64,000 nt of DNA from Castanea sativa (taxonomy: Eukaryota > Streptophyta > Magnoliopsida > Fagales > Fagaceae), in assembly GCF_040712315.1 (NCBI RefSeq), contig NC_134017.1, positions 14,104,001 through 14,168,000 of the forward strand, read 5' to 3'. Positions 1-11,820 of the stretch are shown one piece after another. The stretch's first letter is position 1. Every line of letters begins with the position of its first letter. The notes under the pieces were generated by a model that worked only from the letters and a program-made list of their open reading frames with translations, did not search any database and was not told the origin of the DNA. A program made the translations under genes and the position numbers.

Positions 1-238
1 TAATTACCGAGATGGAAATTAAAACAAATTTATAAAATATGAAAAAAAAAAAAAATCAATATGAGTATTTGTAAGTAAACAATATGGGTAAGGTAAATGA
101 GTTAGGTTTGGTTTGCGTTTATACCCAACCCATGGTCATTTTTGGATTTGAATGAAGCTTTGTAGTTCACTGCATTGCTTGATTCAAATAAGAAGATTCT
201 AATAGAATTATTAGAGGTTGTGGAGTTGGAGGTGGTAT

Positions 239-318
239 TACATGTATACACCCTCTCACCTGGGGGTGGACTCCACACATGTGGAACCTACCCCCATATG
301 AGAAGGTGAATACATGTA
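239..318. repeat. Imperfect palindrome (hairpin), MITE-like
   Basis: The ends are the same 8-mer TACATGTA at 239-246 and 311-318. Inside, CTCTCACCTGGGGGT pairs imperfectly with ACCCCCATATGAGAAG, around a central self-complementary CCACACATGTGG. The whole segment can fold into one hairpin. It looks like a small fold-back element or remnant; no target duplication was seen. Confidence 0.6.
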
Positions 319-808
319 TCAGATACATGATATATTTTTTTGGTGGAGTTGATCTAAGACTTTAGCTGTGCTTTGGAATGTATCTTTTTGTGTATCAGTA
401 CTTTATTTTGTCTTTATGATTTAAAATAAAATAAAATTGGTGAGTAGTTTTTGAAGACATATGTTTGGAGTAGATAATACCTTGATCAATTAATCCACGT
501 AAAGTTATTTTTGGGAGGTCAAACTTCAAATCGAAGTTTTTGATTGATATCAAGATATTTTTTTAAAAAATATTGTGCATTTTTAGCACGATAACCACTT
601 TACAAGTATAAGTGCTTATGAGGTATAGAGGGTAAGGGTTGAGATTTGAATTTCCAAAAAAGAACTTTACACATATATACATTTAGATTATGGTAAAGTT
701 GAATTTTTATCTTGTATAAAAAAAAATTTAAAATGACATTTTAAATAAAAATCATTGGGATCGACATAGAATTTTTCACTATACCCTATAGATGGTTTTT
801 CCAACTCC

Positions 809-899
809 AATCCCACTATTCTCTCTTGCAGCAAGAGAGAATAGTGGGATTTTTTTGATGGCGAGAGTCTTGCTATCAAAAAAATCCTACTATTCTCTT
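809..899. repeat. Interlocking perfect and near-perfect palindromes
   Basis: Positions 809-829 and 831-851 are perfect 21-bp inverted repeats around a single A at 830. The right arm, extended by a T run and GAT, is itself repeated inverted at about 873-899, around a 12-base loop. One sequence arm therefore has two possible partners. This is probably a degenerate fold-back element. Confidence 0.85.
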
Positions 900-2721
900 T
901 CTATCACGACAAATGTGATATAACTTTCGAGCAGAAAACTTTTGTGTCATTAACAACTTTGACAGCAACGTACGTACTTTTTACCCCTAAGTGATTTTGA
1001 TGTTTCATGATATAGGGAAAGACTTGTGAACAAAGTTGAGTTTAATATGTTAAAATTTCCACTATTAAAATGAGAGATTTTGATCGGGTGAAGTGAAAGC
1101 TAGTAGCTTTGTGAGTAAATTACATTACAATCATCTTTCTTGATATGTTTCATGATATTGAGAAAGACTGCATCCTTGTTTGAGATATTACAACTTCTCT
1201 TACAGCAATGAGGAGACAAATAGTCAAATACTTCATCCCTGTTAATTGGTACTCTTCTTTTGGCTTATGGTTATGGGTGGTGGTAGTTATTGCACTTGTA
1301 ACTTTCAATTGGCAACACAATTTTTTTTATTGTCGGCAGTTTAAAAAAAAAAAAAAGAAATTACTAAATTTATTACAAAATATGTTTATATCATACATGA
1401 TAATAATGAATGTGATTAGTAAACTTAAACAACCTAATTAATGAATATTTAGATTAATTTATTGTTATTGATAACACATCAGTTTGTATATAATTCTTAA
1501 ATAAAAAAATTTGTAACATTTTTTTAATCGAAATTTTTAACATCCTAATATCACTCAGTTTTTTAGCTTCATTTTTCACTTTTCAATGGTGTCACATCCT
1601 CCAAAGTTTTGACAACTATATTCAGATTTAAAAACAATAAATTTAGATACTATATACATTGTTTAAATTTGAGATTCTTCCTAAATCTTTCTTAGTTATA
1701 AAACTTAAAAATCTCAATCATTTGTATTATAAAAATATTAACTTATTTCTTCTGTTAACATAGTTTGGAGTTCTGTTGTTAATCCACCCAACAAGTGATG
1801 TAATTTTGAAAAAAAAAAAAGGGAAAAAAAAATACAATGTTATTTTTTTTTAAAGTGAGTTAATGACGAAAATGTGATGGATCATTGCTGAGAACGGAGA
1901 TTGATGCTTGAATTGTAATAATCAAGTGAGATCAAATGAACAATTGATTTAGAAATGATTCCAACTTAAAAAATGTGAAATGCATTTTAAGCAAAACATT
2001 ACACATGTTTGGTGAAAAAGAAGAAGAAATAGTTATGAAAATATCAATAAATTTAGCTACACAAAATTCTGTCTTATTTTTTTTCAATAACTTGTTGAAA
2101 AAGTTGTAGAAAAAAGTTATGACAAAAATTATATAGGTTAACTTTATGGATATATTATTATTAGTCATCGACTTCTAGTAATGTTTATACTTCATAGTTG
2201 AATAAAGCTTTTTTTTTTTTTTTTTTTTTTTTAAGAAGATTAATAACAAAGGCTTAGTTGAATAAATTATTCACCAAAGAAAAGTCTATCTGATTTTCTT
2301 GCAGGCTTTATCTTTTTATTTTCTTTTGTTTGTTTGGTAATTAGAAGTAGGTCAAAGTATTAAACTTATCTTATCAAGCTAAAATTTTCAAACTTGTTCC
2401 TTTAATGGATAGGACTCATATTCAAAGTTCAAACTCCTTCATCTTTAATGTCACACTTCTTAGAGAAGCCTATCACATTTTCAATCCTCATCTCTTATGG
2501 TGCTTTAATTTATGTCACTCTTGATCATGTTCTATATAGGACAGTCATATTGGCTTTAAAAATTGAATTTCTTTTTTCAAGGCTATGAAAGTCTTGAACA
2601 TACCCATATCTCTTGGCTTTGGTCTCCATATATAAAATCTTGTAAGAGTCGGTTTTCGAATTTTCACACCTAATTAAATATCAAAATTAATTTTACTACC
2701 GTAAAATACATTTTACCTAAA

Positions 2722-2788
2722 CACGTGTAGAATTCTTCCACACGTGTCAACAGTTAACGTAGGTTCTGTGCCAAGATCATGACACGTG
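2722..2788. promoter_or_regulatory. Cluster of three CACGTG (G-box/ABRE) motifs
   Basis: CACGTG occurs at 2722-2727, 2741-2746 and 2783-2788, with flanks ACACGTGT, CACGTGTC and ACACGTGGC that fit abscisic-acid response elements. The cluster lies about 1.6 kb upstream of the inositol oxygenase start. An insertion at 2967-3202 lies between them. A regulatory role is inference only. Confidence 0.4.
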
Positions 2789-2966
2789 GCACGCTCATGC
2801 CCGTAGTAGTGGTTAACTAACAAAGTGGCTTGGCGGTAGGGGGGGAAAAAAAAATAACAGTAGAAAATGAAAATAACAAATCAGTGTCAGATAGATTATC
2901 ACCAAAAAAAAAAAAAAAAAGTGTAAAGTTTGATGGTTGAATAAGGGATTTGAGATTTGAGATTTA

Positions 2967-2992
2967 GGGTGGGTTTAGATTGCGCTAAACGT

Positions 2993-3033
<41 letters not shown>

Positions 3034-3202
3034 CGTTTTTGCTGTAGGGGATAAAACACTTGTGCGCGTACTTTTCATGCTCTTTTTTAGTAACTTTTTA
3101 TTAAAAATAGGTCTTGCAATACTTTTTACACATTTAAAAATTATTTTGCTACAGTATTTTCAATTTTTATTTTTTAATTTTCAACTGTATCCAAATGGAC
3201 TC
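2967..3202. mobile_element. Small PIF/Harbinger-like MITE, TTA target duplication
   Basis: The element is flanked by TTA at 2964-2966 and 3203-3205. Its ends are imperfectly inverted (GGGTGGGTTTAGATTG against GAGTCCATTTGGATAC). It contains a T run of about 34 bp and the motif TTTTGCTACAGTATTTTC, which is related to the inside of the element at 11107-11340. A frame of 91 codons across it is driven by the T run and is not a gene. Confidence 0.55.
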
Positions 3203-3205
3203 TTA

Positions 3206-4260
3206 ATCTCTGCCTATACTAAAAACGATTAATATTTTAATTTGATGATAAAAAAATTATTATGAAGAGCAGTTTTCATAAACGGTAAAACTCTCTTTGA
3301 AAAAAAAGAAAAAAAGAAAAAAAAAACCTGATAGGTTATCAAAAAAACAAAAATAAAAGTTCCTGATAAAAACAATAAATGTAGGTACCCATCTTGACTA
3401 GATGACACGTCAGGTGGGGAACCTACTCAAATAGTATGAGATTGTGATGTCCAACTCTATGCTGACTCAGAAATGACGAAAAGGTTGCTCAAATGGGCCC
3501 CTTAAAGATTATAATTATCAAAGAAACAAAAACGATTAGCTGACTAACGAGACACTTACATGAAAAAAAAATCTTTTAGTACTGCCGGGTACCGACACAA
3601 CAATTGTTTACAACAAAGCTTAGATGAAAAACTGCAACTTATGTAGATTTTGTTGTATAATTATTGTAAAAATATTATGATTATAAAATTTATTTAAATT
3701 TTTTCTCTTAATCACACTTACACTTAGAGTATTTGCATAAAATAATATAAAAAAGCTCAATTTTACAAATTTATGTTCCAAAATTACTCACATTAGTCAA
3801 GTTAAAGATGGGTAAAATTTGTAAAATTGTGTTTAAATTCATACTAACATTATTTATTTTGTATTTATCATATAAATAAATATTTTAATAAAATAGATTA
3901 TAATAGATAATATAGTTTTTGATAAATAATTGTTAAAAGTAGAAACAAAATAAGCTCTTATACTAAAATAAATATATAAAAATTTTCAATCAAATTTACA
4001 CACACACAATATCTCCTTTTTTTTTTTTTTTTTTTTTTTTTATAGGAAAATATCTCCCTTTTTGTGTCCGTCCGTTGCCAACTTGCATGGGAGTCCCTTC
4101 TGTTTCCAACTTTGTCTAACTTTCTCATTTAACTTTGTTATAAGATAACATTTATCATACATTATCTGATATATATTGGAATTAATAAAAAAAAGAAATA
4201 AAAAAAGAAAGGAATTTAAATTTTCAGGTAAGGACTCGGGACATTCCAATTCTCAGGGAA
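3206..4260. other. Intergenic, immediate upstream region of MIOX
   Basis: AT-rich DNA with no gene recognised. It contains an A-rich run near 3300-3326, a T run at about 4017-4041 and no clear transposon ends. The last part presumably contains the proximal promoter of the inositol oxygenase gene. Confidence 0.5.
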
Positions 4261-4276
4261 GGACTCTCCGGCCAAT

Positions 4277-4284
4277 TATAAATA
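4277..4284 (+). promoter_or_regulatory. TATA box of MIOX
   Basis: TATAAATA lies 106 bases before the ATG at 4390 and overlaps a CCAAT-like CCAATTATA. Initiation about 30 bases downstream would leave a 5' UTR of roughly 75-80 bases, ordinary for a plant gene. Confidence 0.65.
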
Positions 4285-4389
4285 CCAACCTCTTATCACA
4301 CCCACAATGCCACCAAAACTCATACTCTTAAATCTTATCTCTTAGATTTCTCTCATTTTTGCTTTGCTTTGCTTTATTTTTGAGTCAGG

Positions 4390-7300
4390 ATGACTATTCT
4401 TATTGAGCAGCCTGAATTTGGTAAATTTTTTCTTACTTTTTTTTTTTCACTGCTTCCTGTTTATAATCTCACTGTTCATCTTTTTTTTTTTTTTTTAATA
4501 TTTAAATTCTGAGTTTAGTTTACTTTTCTAAATAGGCTTTGAAAATTTTCTTCCTTTATAGTTCTTTTAATTTTTTTAAAATAAATCCTACACTACATTC
4601 TTTATTTTTGTTGAAAAGAATTCTTTACTTTTCTTGGTATTTTAGTTAAAATTTTGATATCTGGGTAGGCCATGATTTTATCAAAATAAAATTGACTGGT
4701 TATGTTTAAATAGAAACCCATCTATAATTTCCACACACTGTTTAAAATTGACTTTGGTTAAATCACACAGGAGTTGAGGCTGAGGAAACGAAGGTCCATG
4801 TTGATGAAAAAGAATTGGTGTTGGATGGTGGATTTGTTGTTCCACAGATCAATTCATTTGGCCACACCTTTAGGTTTGCTCCTTTTGCATTAATTTTATT
4901 GTTTTTTTTTTTTAAACCCCACAAAACAAAAAACTGGAACTGCAAATTTCTAGCCTATTGGGCCTCGAGGTCTATAGAAAAATATATATAATCACTGAAT
5001 ATGAAAGTATTCTATAAATTATCTGTGATCTGCATATAGATCATGTCTATGAGCAAAACTATCTAAATATTGTGTTGGACATAGGTTTGTGAGAATACGT
5101 ATCATGGCTCTTAGGCTAAGGTCAAAAGCAGTGGTTGCTCTTATCTTATCATTCAGCACAGAACTTTGATATGGACTTAAATGATAGGCTTCATTATTGA
5201 ACTCAAATAGGCCGAGCAGCACTTTAATCTTCTGTTTGAAAGCCAAGCCAATTAATTATTGGGGGCTTGAGATTTAAAAAAAAAAAATGGATAAGGGTAT
5301 GGGACTTAGGACTTGGTGTGGGCTCAAAATATAAAAGGGATATTCATATTTTCTGGCAAATATAATAAGCACATTTACTTTTCTCCTAGTCCTAGGTTTC
5401 TCGTGATCTCTATTCACTTATTTTGTTATTTTGATAGTTTGAAATTCCCAAAATATGATATTCAAATCTTGATTGACGGTGAAATTTTCCATTGTGTTTT
5501 GACAATAAAGTAGCAGGAATGATCAGTGAGTTAGATTAAGATACATGATCCGAAGACTTAAAAAAAATGTAGATCATGTAGGGAGTGGATCAGCAGTTGC
5601 TATTATTTTATTTTATTTTTTCAGTTATTATTATGATTGTTCTTCTTGATCTTGTCTCTCTCATTTTTTGTGAAAATTGTTGAAATTTATGATGTTGTCA
5701 AAAGTTATGGTAATTGTTATGATCCAAATCTGGGCCTGTATTCTTTCTCTGATTTGGTCCATAAGGCCTTTTGAGATAGTATAACTGTATAAGACCAGTT
5801 TCAAGCCTGGGCCCTGGCCATAAGCTTTAAGCCTGTAGTGTTAAGCCTTGGACTCTAGTGTCATGCTTATCCTCTCTGTTACTTCAACACAAAAAGAAAA
5901 AGATATATAATCTAAATTTAAAATTTTTATTAAAAAATCCTTCATTTTTTTTGGGTCCTTTTTGGAAAAATTTTGTGTCGATTTCTGTTGAAGAACTCAA
6001 TAACTTTCTTCTCTCATAATAGTTCAAAAACTACTAGATACTTATCCATTTTCTTAACTGCCATAACTTGGGCTCATCATGTTATACTTGCGGGGAAGGA
6101 AAAATGGGCAGTTTATACTCTAGTAGCTACCGTTTCACTGGCTCTAGTATTCACTGGTTTTCAAGGAATGGAATATCATCAAGCACCCTTCACTATTTTG
6201 GATAGTATTTATGGTTCTACCTTTTTCTTAGTAATTGGCTAACTTACCAGAAAAATTTTTAAAAATAAAAATAAGACCTTGAGTTCATAATTTTGATGCA
6301 TCCTAATTTATTGTAACAATACTACGGGAACACACCCAATTACTTGTGTAATCACTAGATATATAATCCAAATTTAAAAAATAGTGAGCCTATATAATCA
6401 CTAGTGGAAAGTGTCCATTATTTAAATTAGCTAGTTATGAAATTGTCACTAAATTTATTGAATTTATCAACCAAAGAGGTCATAATTTCCTAATTATATA
6501 AAATGAAAAACCGAAACATAATGAATTATTTTTCGTGGCCTAATTTCAATCCTTGTCATTTCCATCCTAAGAGTAGGACAAAACCCAATTAACGTCAGCT
6601 GTCATCACATGATTCACATCAGGCTTTAGGTCTAGGCAATAGTGGTGCTCATGTGCATGTCATGTGATCTATTATTTTTATTTTTGAATGAACAAGGTTT
6701 TTTTTTAAAATTTTTTTTATTTTATTGAAATTGAGTGAATGAGTTATATAATCACCCTTTTGCCTATTAACAGTAGTCTTTATCTTAGAAATTTCATTAT
6801 TTTTGGTTAATGTTTAATGTGGTTCTAATCTTGTACACAAAATGCAATACAGGGACTATGATGCTGAAAGTGAGAGACAGCAGGGCGTGGAGAACTTCTA
6901 CCATACCAATCACATTCACCAGACTTATGACTTTGTATGCAACTTACCCTTGCATTACATTTACTTCATGCCCATGTCACAACTTTCTGAGGAATTGAAA
7001 TTTGTATAAACATTGTGTTTATAAGTAATCATGTTACTACAGGTTAAGAAGATGAGAGAACAGTATGGAAAATTGGACAGGGTGGAAATGAGCATATGGG
7101 AATGTTGTGAACTTCTTAATGAAGTTGTTGACGAGAGTGACCCGGACTTGGACGAGCCCCAAATTGAGCATTTGTTGCAAACCGCTGAAGCCATTAGAAG
7201 GGACTATCCTGATGAAGATTGGCTACACCTCACTGGCCTTATCCATGGTATTTATCCTGCTATGTTAGACATTTCGGTTTATGTTACATATATAGCTTAG

Positions 7301-8912
7301 GACCACATATGATACATCGTTATTTATCCTCAAAATAATTAAATAATTAAATATTCAAATCACAAAAAAAAAAAAAAAGAAAGCTAGAAATAAATATTAC
7401 CATGGTAGGTGCAGTTCAGTTTTTGGTAAGCAACTATAATACCCTTGGTAAAAATGTTTCCTTTTTTGATGAAGTAAGACTTATTCATGACCAGGACTGA
7501 CTTGAAATTTATTCATCTACTTAAGCTAAGAGTTAGGAATGCCTTTGGTTTGGGGTTCTTGGGCAACTTTCATATTTAATAGATCACCATTGTTGTTTAT
7601 TTCACACTATGAATGGTGGAAATGAATATAGGTTGCCAACTCTATTGAGCATCCATAGCTGCTTTAAGAATTCTGGAACTTAGGCTCGGTTGTTATTGCT
7701 GTTATTTAGAGTGAATAAAAGGAGCTATCATCTAATTTGGTTCCTGCTTGTGTTTTAGATCTTGGAAAGGTGCTTCTTCTTCCTAGCTTTGGGGAACTTC
7801 CACAATGGGCTGTTGTTGGTGAGTATTGCGTTTGACTATAGCAATTTATGATACTTTTTTTTTTTTGGTGAACAGCAATTTTTGATACTAAGAAAATAGA
7901 ATACCATACCATTTGCCTATCTTAGTTACACAATCTCAAATTCGTTATGCAGGGGACACATTCCCAGTTGGCTGCGCTTATGATGAATCAGTTGTCCATC
8001 ACAAGGTAGCTTTTTCCACAAATTTTACCCTCAAGAGATACATAGTTACAAAGCATTTGACTTAAAATTTATGAAACATTCTAGTCTTCGGTGGATCAAA
8101 GTTCAAACATCTAACCTAATGTTACATCCTGACCACAGTATTTCAAGGAAAATCCAGACCACTACAATCCTGCTTACAATACTAAATATGGAGTTTACTC
8201 TGGGGGATGTGGACTCAACAATGTAATGATGTCATGGGGACACGATGACTACATGTATTTGGTACATCTTTGAACCCTAAAAAACTAGTTCAAATTTCAT
8301 TATATACATGAAATTTAATGTATTGTTCATAAACTAGAATAATAGAATCTGTAACTTTGGTATATCATTGTTAGGTAGCCAAGGAAAATAAGTCTACACT
8401 ACCTTCAGCAGGTCTTTTCATCATCAGATACCACTCATTCTATGGTAAGTAGGAAAAATAGACAAATGCTATAAGTATAAGCTCCCCATTTACATCAAAT
8501 ATGCCCTTTTTTCTTATTAAATGATCTAATGGAATATTTGATATTGCAGCCTTGCATAGATCAGGGGCATATAAGCACTTAATGAATGAGGAGGATGTTG
8601 AGAATCTGAAATGGCTTCAAATATTCAAGTAAGACTATATTTGGCTGTTGAATGATTGTCACTTTCTCCTTAAATTCTAAATACTAAATGTCAATTTCTC
8701 TTTTCTTGTTCTTTTAATGTAGCAAATATGACCTTTATAGCAAGAGCAAAGTTCGAATTGATGTTGAGAAGGTCAAGCCATACTATCTCTCTCTGATTGA
8801 AAAGGTGAGCACCATTTCAAGATTACAGGTTTCTTTATCACCTCAATTATTGGTTTCTTATTTGTTCTGTGTTTTCTTGTTACAGTACTTCCCTGCGAAG
8901 CTAAAATGGTGA
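4390..8912 (+). CDS. MIOX: Inositol oxygenase (myo-inositol oxygenase), 11 exons, intact
   Basis: Plant MIOX opens myo-inositol with O2 to D-glucuronate in the cytosol, feeding UDP-glucuronate for cell walls (family knowledge). I read exons 4390-4420, 4771-4873, 6853-6934, 7043-7247, 7759-7818, 7953-8005, 8139-8261, 8375-8444, 8550-8628, 8723-8804 and 8886-8912. All introns are GT-AG and phases join without a break to 304 aa, close to the usual length of about 310. The di-iron ligands expected from the family are present: His115 ([11 protein letters not shown]), His140-Asp141 (LIHDLGK), His213 (WGHDDY), His239 (RYHSFY) and Asp272 (KYDLYSK). The protein ends in the typical YFPAKLKW. The start is the first ATG after the TATA box. 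AATAAA at 9121-9126 is a possible poly(A) signal. Intron 2 is enlarged to about 2 kb and holds a cox3 fragment. The gene looks functional. Confidence 0.96.
5901..6379 (+). mobile_element. Mitochondrial cox3 fragment in MIOX intron 2, flanked by 23-bp direct repeats
   Basis: From about 6058 to 6241 the plus strand reads as an internal piece of plant mitochondrial cytochrome c oxidase subunit 3, with stretches such as [20 protein letters not shown] and [16 protein letters not shown]. It stops abruptly at a TAA just after the FFL stretch, where real cox3 continues. There is no start, no N-terminal region and no splicing into MIOX, so it is a nuclear mitochondrial insertion and not a gene. The 23-mer AGATATATAATC.AAATTTAAAA occurs at 5901-5923 and 6357-6379 with one mismatch, bracketing the insert. 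This could be a duplicated target or a local repeat used in repair. Confidence 0.85.
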
Positions 8913-9139
8913 AAAGTTGAGAGCTTTGAAGTTTGATGAGTCAATGGATGAGAGTGATTAGCTTCAAGCCACTGATTGAAGAAGAGATCATAGTACTTTT
9001 CGAGATGTATATTTCCTCTGTTTGGTAATTAATATGTTGTATTAATAGAAGGCGATAGTTGTGCTCTGTGCAGTTCTACTTGTATTGCCTTTTAATAATC
9101 TCTTTTGAGAATATTGTATTAATAAATGCGCATAAAAAA

Positions 9140-10856
9140 TTTTCTTGTCTGGCTCAAAGATGTCTGGAATATTGATGTGAAATGTGTTCCCATGTTTAAG
9201 CTATTCACCAAGCTAAGAGCTCTTAAAAGGGCTTTAAAGGAGAAAGATAAAAGACTGTCTTTGCTCATCTTTGAAGAATACTAAGATGTCACTCAAGTTA
9301 GTTTGGAATTGTATTTTCCAAAAAATTCTGATGATTCAAGACTATTGACGAGGGAAATGGATTGTCTGCACTTTTATTAGTACCTGTCTAAGTTCTGGAA
9401 AGTTTCGATAAACAAGCTGAATCTAGATGACCATAAAACCTCTTTCTTCCATATATTAGTCCCTTTTCCAAGTTGAGGAAAATTTCTATAAGCATAGTCG
9501 AATGTCTACTTGGCAGTTATGGCAACAATTTTACTGATCTTGAATTTTTGCAAGAAGTAGGACTGTAGAGTTCTATAAGCATTTAGAGCATCAAACATCA
9601 AGCTTAATGAGGAGGGAATAGTTCATGAGTTGTTTTCTAGCCAAATAATAGAGGAGTTGAAATTTGCCATGCAAGCTAAAGTTTCTACTCTTGAATATAT
9701 AAGAAATGCTATATTTTGTATGGATGGTGCTAAAGCATCTGGCTGAGTTCCCTCTTATATCTCACTGTATTCTGTAATATAATTTATAAGTGCATTACTA
9801 CCATCTCAGCCAAAAAATTGAAACCTTCTTTGAATGACGTGATTGGCAAGCATCAATCTGCCTTTATCAAGGAAGAAATATAACAGAAAAGAGTGCTACT
9901 AATGCAGGAAATAGTGAAGAACTATCATAAGAATAGAGGCAGCCTAGGTGTACCTTGAAAATTGATATAATGAAAGCATGCGATTCTGTTACTCTATACT
10001 TCACTGCTTGTTAGCTATTGGTGTTCCCACAAATTTGCTAATATACTATCTAGTCTGTAGTAGTGGTGAAAAAGGCCTTAGAAGATTTCAAAAATTTTTT
10101 TGGCTTATAAGCCAATGCTTCCAAGTTCCAAGAGTGAGTTGTTTAGCAATAGATTCCTGACATGCTCCAATTCAAAGAAGGAAAATTTCCAGTTACCTAG
10201 CTTAGAGTGCCTCTCATATTTAGCAAGCTCATTGAAAAAGAATGCAGTCCTCTTAAAAATAAGATTATAGCAATAGTTAATTCATGGTCTTCTAACTCTC
10301 TGCCCTATGCTGGAAGGTTGTAATTGATTAAGTAAATCTTATTTAGCCTTTAAGTGTACTAAACCATAATCTTCATCCTTCCAAAAAAGGTTGTTAAGAT
10401 TGCGGAACAAAAGCTCAGGGGGTTTTTGTGGAATGGATCTAACCATTCAGCATTTGGGGCAAAAATAAAATGGATCTAATACGAAAACCAAAATATAAGG
10501 TGGTTTAGGAGAAGATTAGAGGAGTAGAATAAGGCTGCTATTATGGGATTTTTTTTTGGAATTTATTTGCTCATACAAGCTCAATATGACACGGGTTCAC
10601 TAGAATCTTCTTAAAGGAAGGAGTCTTTGGGGTAGTTACTATTCCCCAAGATTGCACTTGATCTTTGAGGAAGATTTTGAAATCAAAAGAAATAACAAGG
10701 CCAGTCATCAAGTTCATGGTACGTTTAGGTGGAACTATCTCCCTTGGCATGACTATTGGCATCTAAATGACACTATTGAGTTTGTTCCTTCAATATGGCT
10801 ATCAGGTAGCGTATGATGCATCGAGTTCATTTAAAGCAAGATTATCTGGTGTCTTA
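9140..10856 (+). mobile_element. Degenerate L1-type LINE, reverse transcriptase part
   Basis: Translated in shifting frames, this reads as a plant non-LTR retrotransposon. It starts with an endonuclease-RT linker (VPMFKLFTKLRALKRALK). RT pieces follow: GKHQSAFIKE, LLMQEIVKNYHKNRG and PVTYLGVPLIFSKLIEKEC, then SWSSNSLPYAGRL and KLRGFLWNGS. There are many stops and frameshifts, and no long open frame remains. It begins right after the 3' end of MIOX. The element continues after the TIR insertion at 10857-11615 and again after 11821-12605. Confidence 0.85.
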
Positions 10857-11615
10857 GGCCTCATTTGGGAGAAGGGAATAGAATGGAATAGAAATAAATG
10901 AAAATAATAATTTTAGAATATTCTTTCATTCCCTTCTTTAAGAGTTTTAATGTAAGGAATGGAAAGTTCATTCCTTTGTTTGCGAGTTTAAGTGGGAGGA
11001 AATTGAATGGATAAGAAGGAATACTCATTCCTCTTTGTTCCCTTAAAACCTCAAATTTTCATTCCTCCGAAATTTGAAGGAGTTGAAGGGAATGGAATTA
11101 GATTTAGGATGTGTTTTGATACTGCTTATTTTGCTGAAAACTGAAAACACTGTAGCAAAATAATTTTTTAATTATGTAAATAGTGTCATAGGACCTATTT
11201 TTAATGAAAGTTTTGTTGAAAAAAGAAGTTTGTGGGTCCCGTAAATAGTGCATAGGACCCACTGGAAAAGCCAGAAATGCACTTCTTGAAAAAAAAAAAA
11301 TGTTGATGTTGGATGCATTCATCAGTATCCAAACGGATACTTAATGATTTTTTTACCAAAACGCCCAAAATACTCCTATATATTCAACCATTTATTTTAA
11401 AATAGAGGTCTAATAGTAATATTGTCATAACAATAATTCCATTCGATTCCCTCCATATTACTTCCAAACAAGATTACTTACATTCCATTCATTTTCATTC
11501 ATTTCCATTCCTTAATTTTAAAACATCCAATTAAGGTTACTTAATTCCATTCCATTCATTTCCATTCTCTTATGATCATTCCATTCCATTCCCTTTTGAA
11601 CTCCCAAACAAAGCC
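10857..11615. mobile_element. PIF/Harbinger-like TIR element inside the LINE
   Basis: The flanking target duplication is TTA (10854-10856 and 11616-11618). The inverted ends are GGCCTCATTTGGGAG and GGCTTTGTTTGGGAG (the right one read on the minus strand). The subterminal regions are rich in GGAATGGAAT and its complement. No transposase frame is visible, so it is non-autonomous. It carries a second element at 11107-11340. Confidence 0.8.
11107..11340. mobile_element. Second Harbinger-like MITE nested in the first
   Basis: It is bounded by TTA at 11104-11106 and 11341-11343. The inverted ends are GGATGTGTTTTGATACTG and GTATCCGTTTGGATACTG. It contains ACTGTAGCAAAATAA, as does its relative at 2967-3202 in inverse form. 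It lies inside the 10857-11615 element, so it inserted later. Confidence 0.75.
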
Positions 11616-11618
11616 TTA

Positions 11619-11820
11619 AAAGGATGGTTCTTGATTATGGCGTCCTTTTCGATCAGAGGACCTGGTGTTGATTCAAAGCAAGTTGAGCTTGGTAGAGATT
11701 AGGAGGGAATAAAAGCCAATTTGGACTACTGGAAATTTTGGAAAGTTCTCATGTGTAGACGTGCTTTCAATAGCTAGCTAGCAATTCATAACAAACTCAC
11801 AATTAAAGATGGATCGATAA
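11619..11820 (+). mobile_element. LINE continuation between two inserts
   Basis: This short piece of the interrupted LINE lies between two TIR elements. No motif can be named inside it. It is assigned to the LINE because RT sequence stands before the first insert and an RT-linked zinc-binding domain after the second. Confidence 0.55.

Larger units (their letters stand above)
1..2700. other. AT-rich intergenic DNA, no gene recognised
   Basis: No open frame here resembles a protein I know, and none shows splice-linked coding structure. The stretch has many A and T runs (for example the T run near 2211-2232) and two palindromes listed separately. A short frame at 1208-1441 runs through homopolymers and looks like chance. 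Confidence 0.6.

Noticed and set aside
5973..6242. 89-codon frame that looks like a real protein
   Set aside because: It is a cox3 fragment without N- or C-terminus in an intron, so it is transferred organelle DNA and not a gene.
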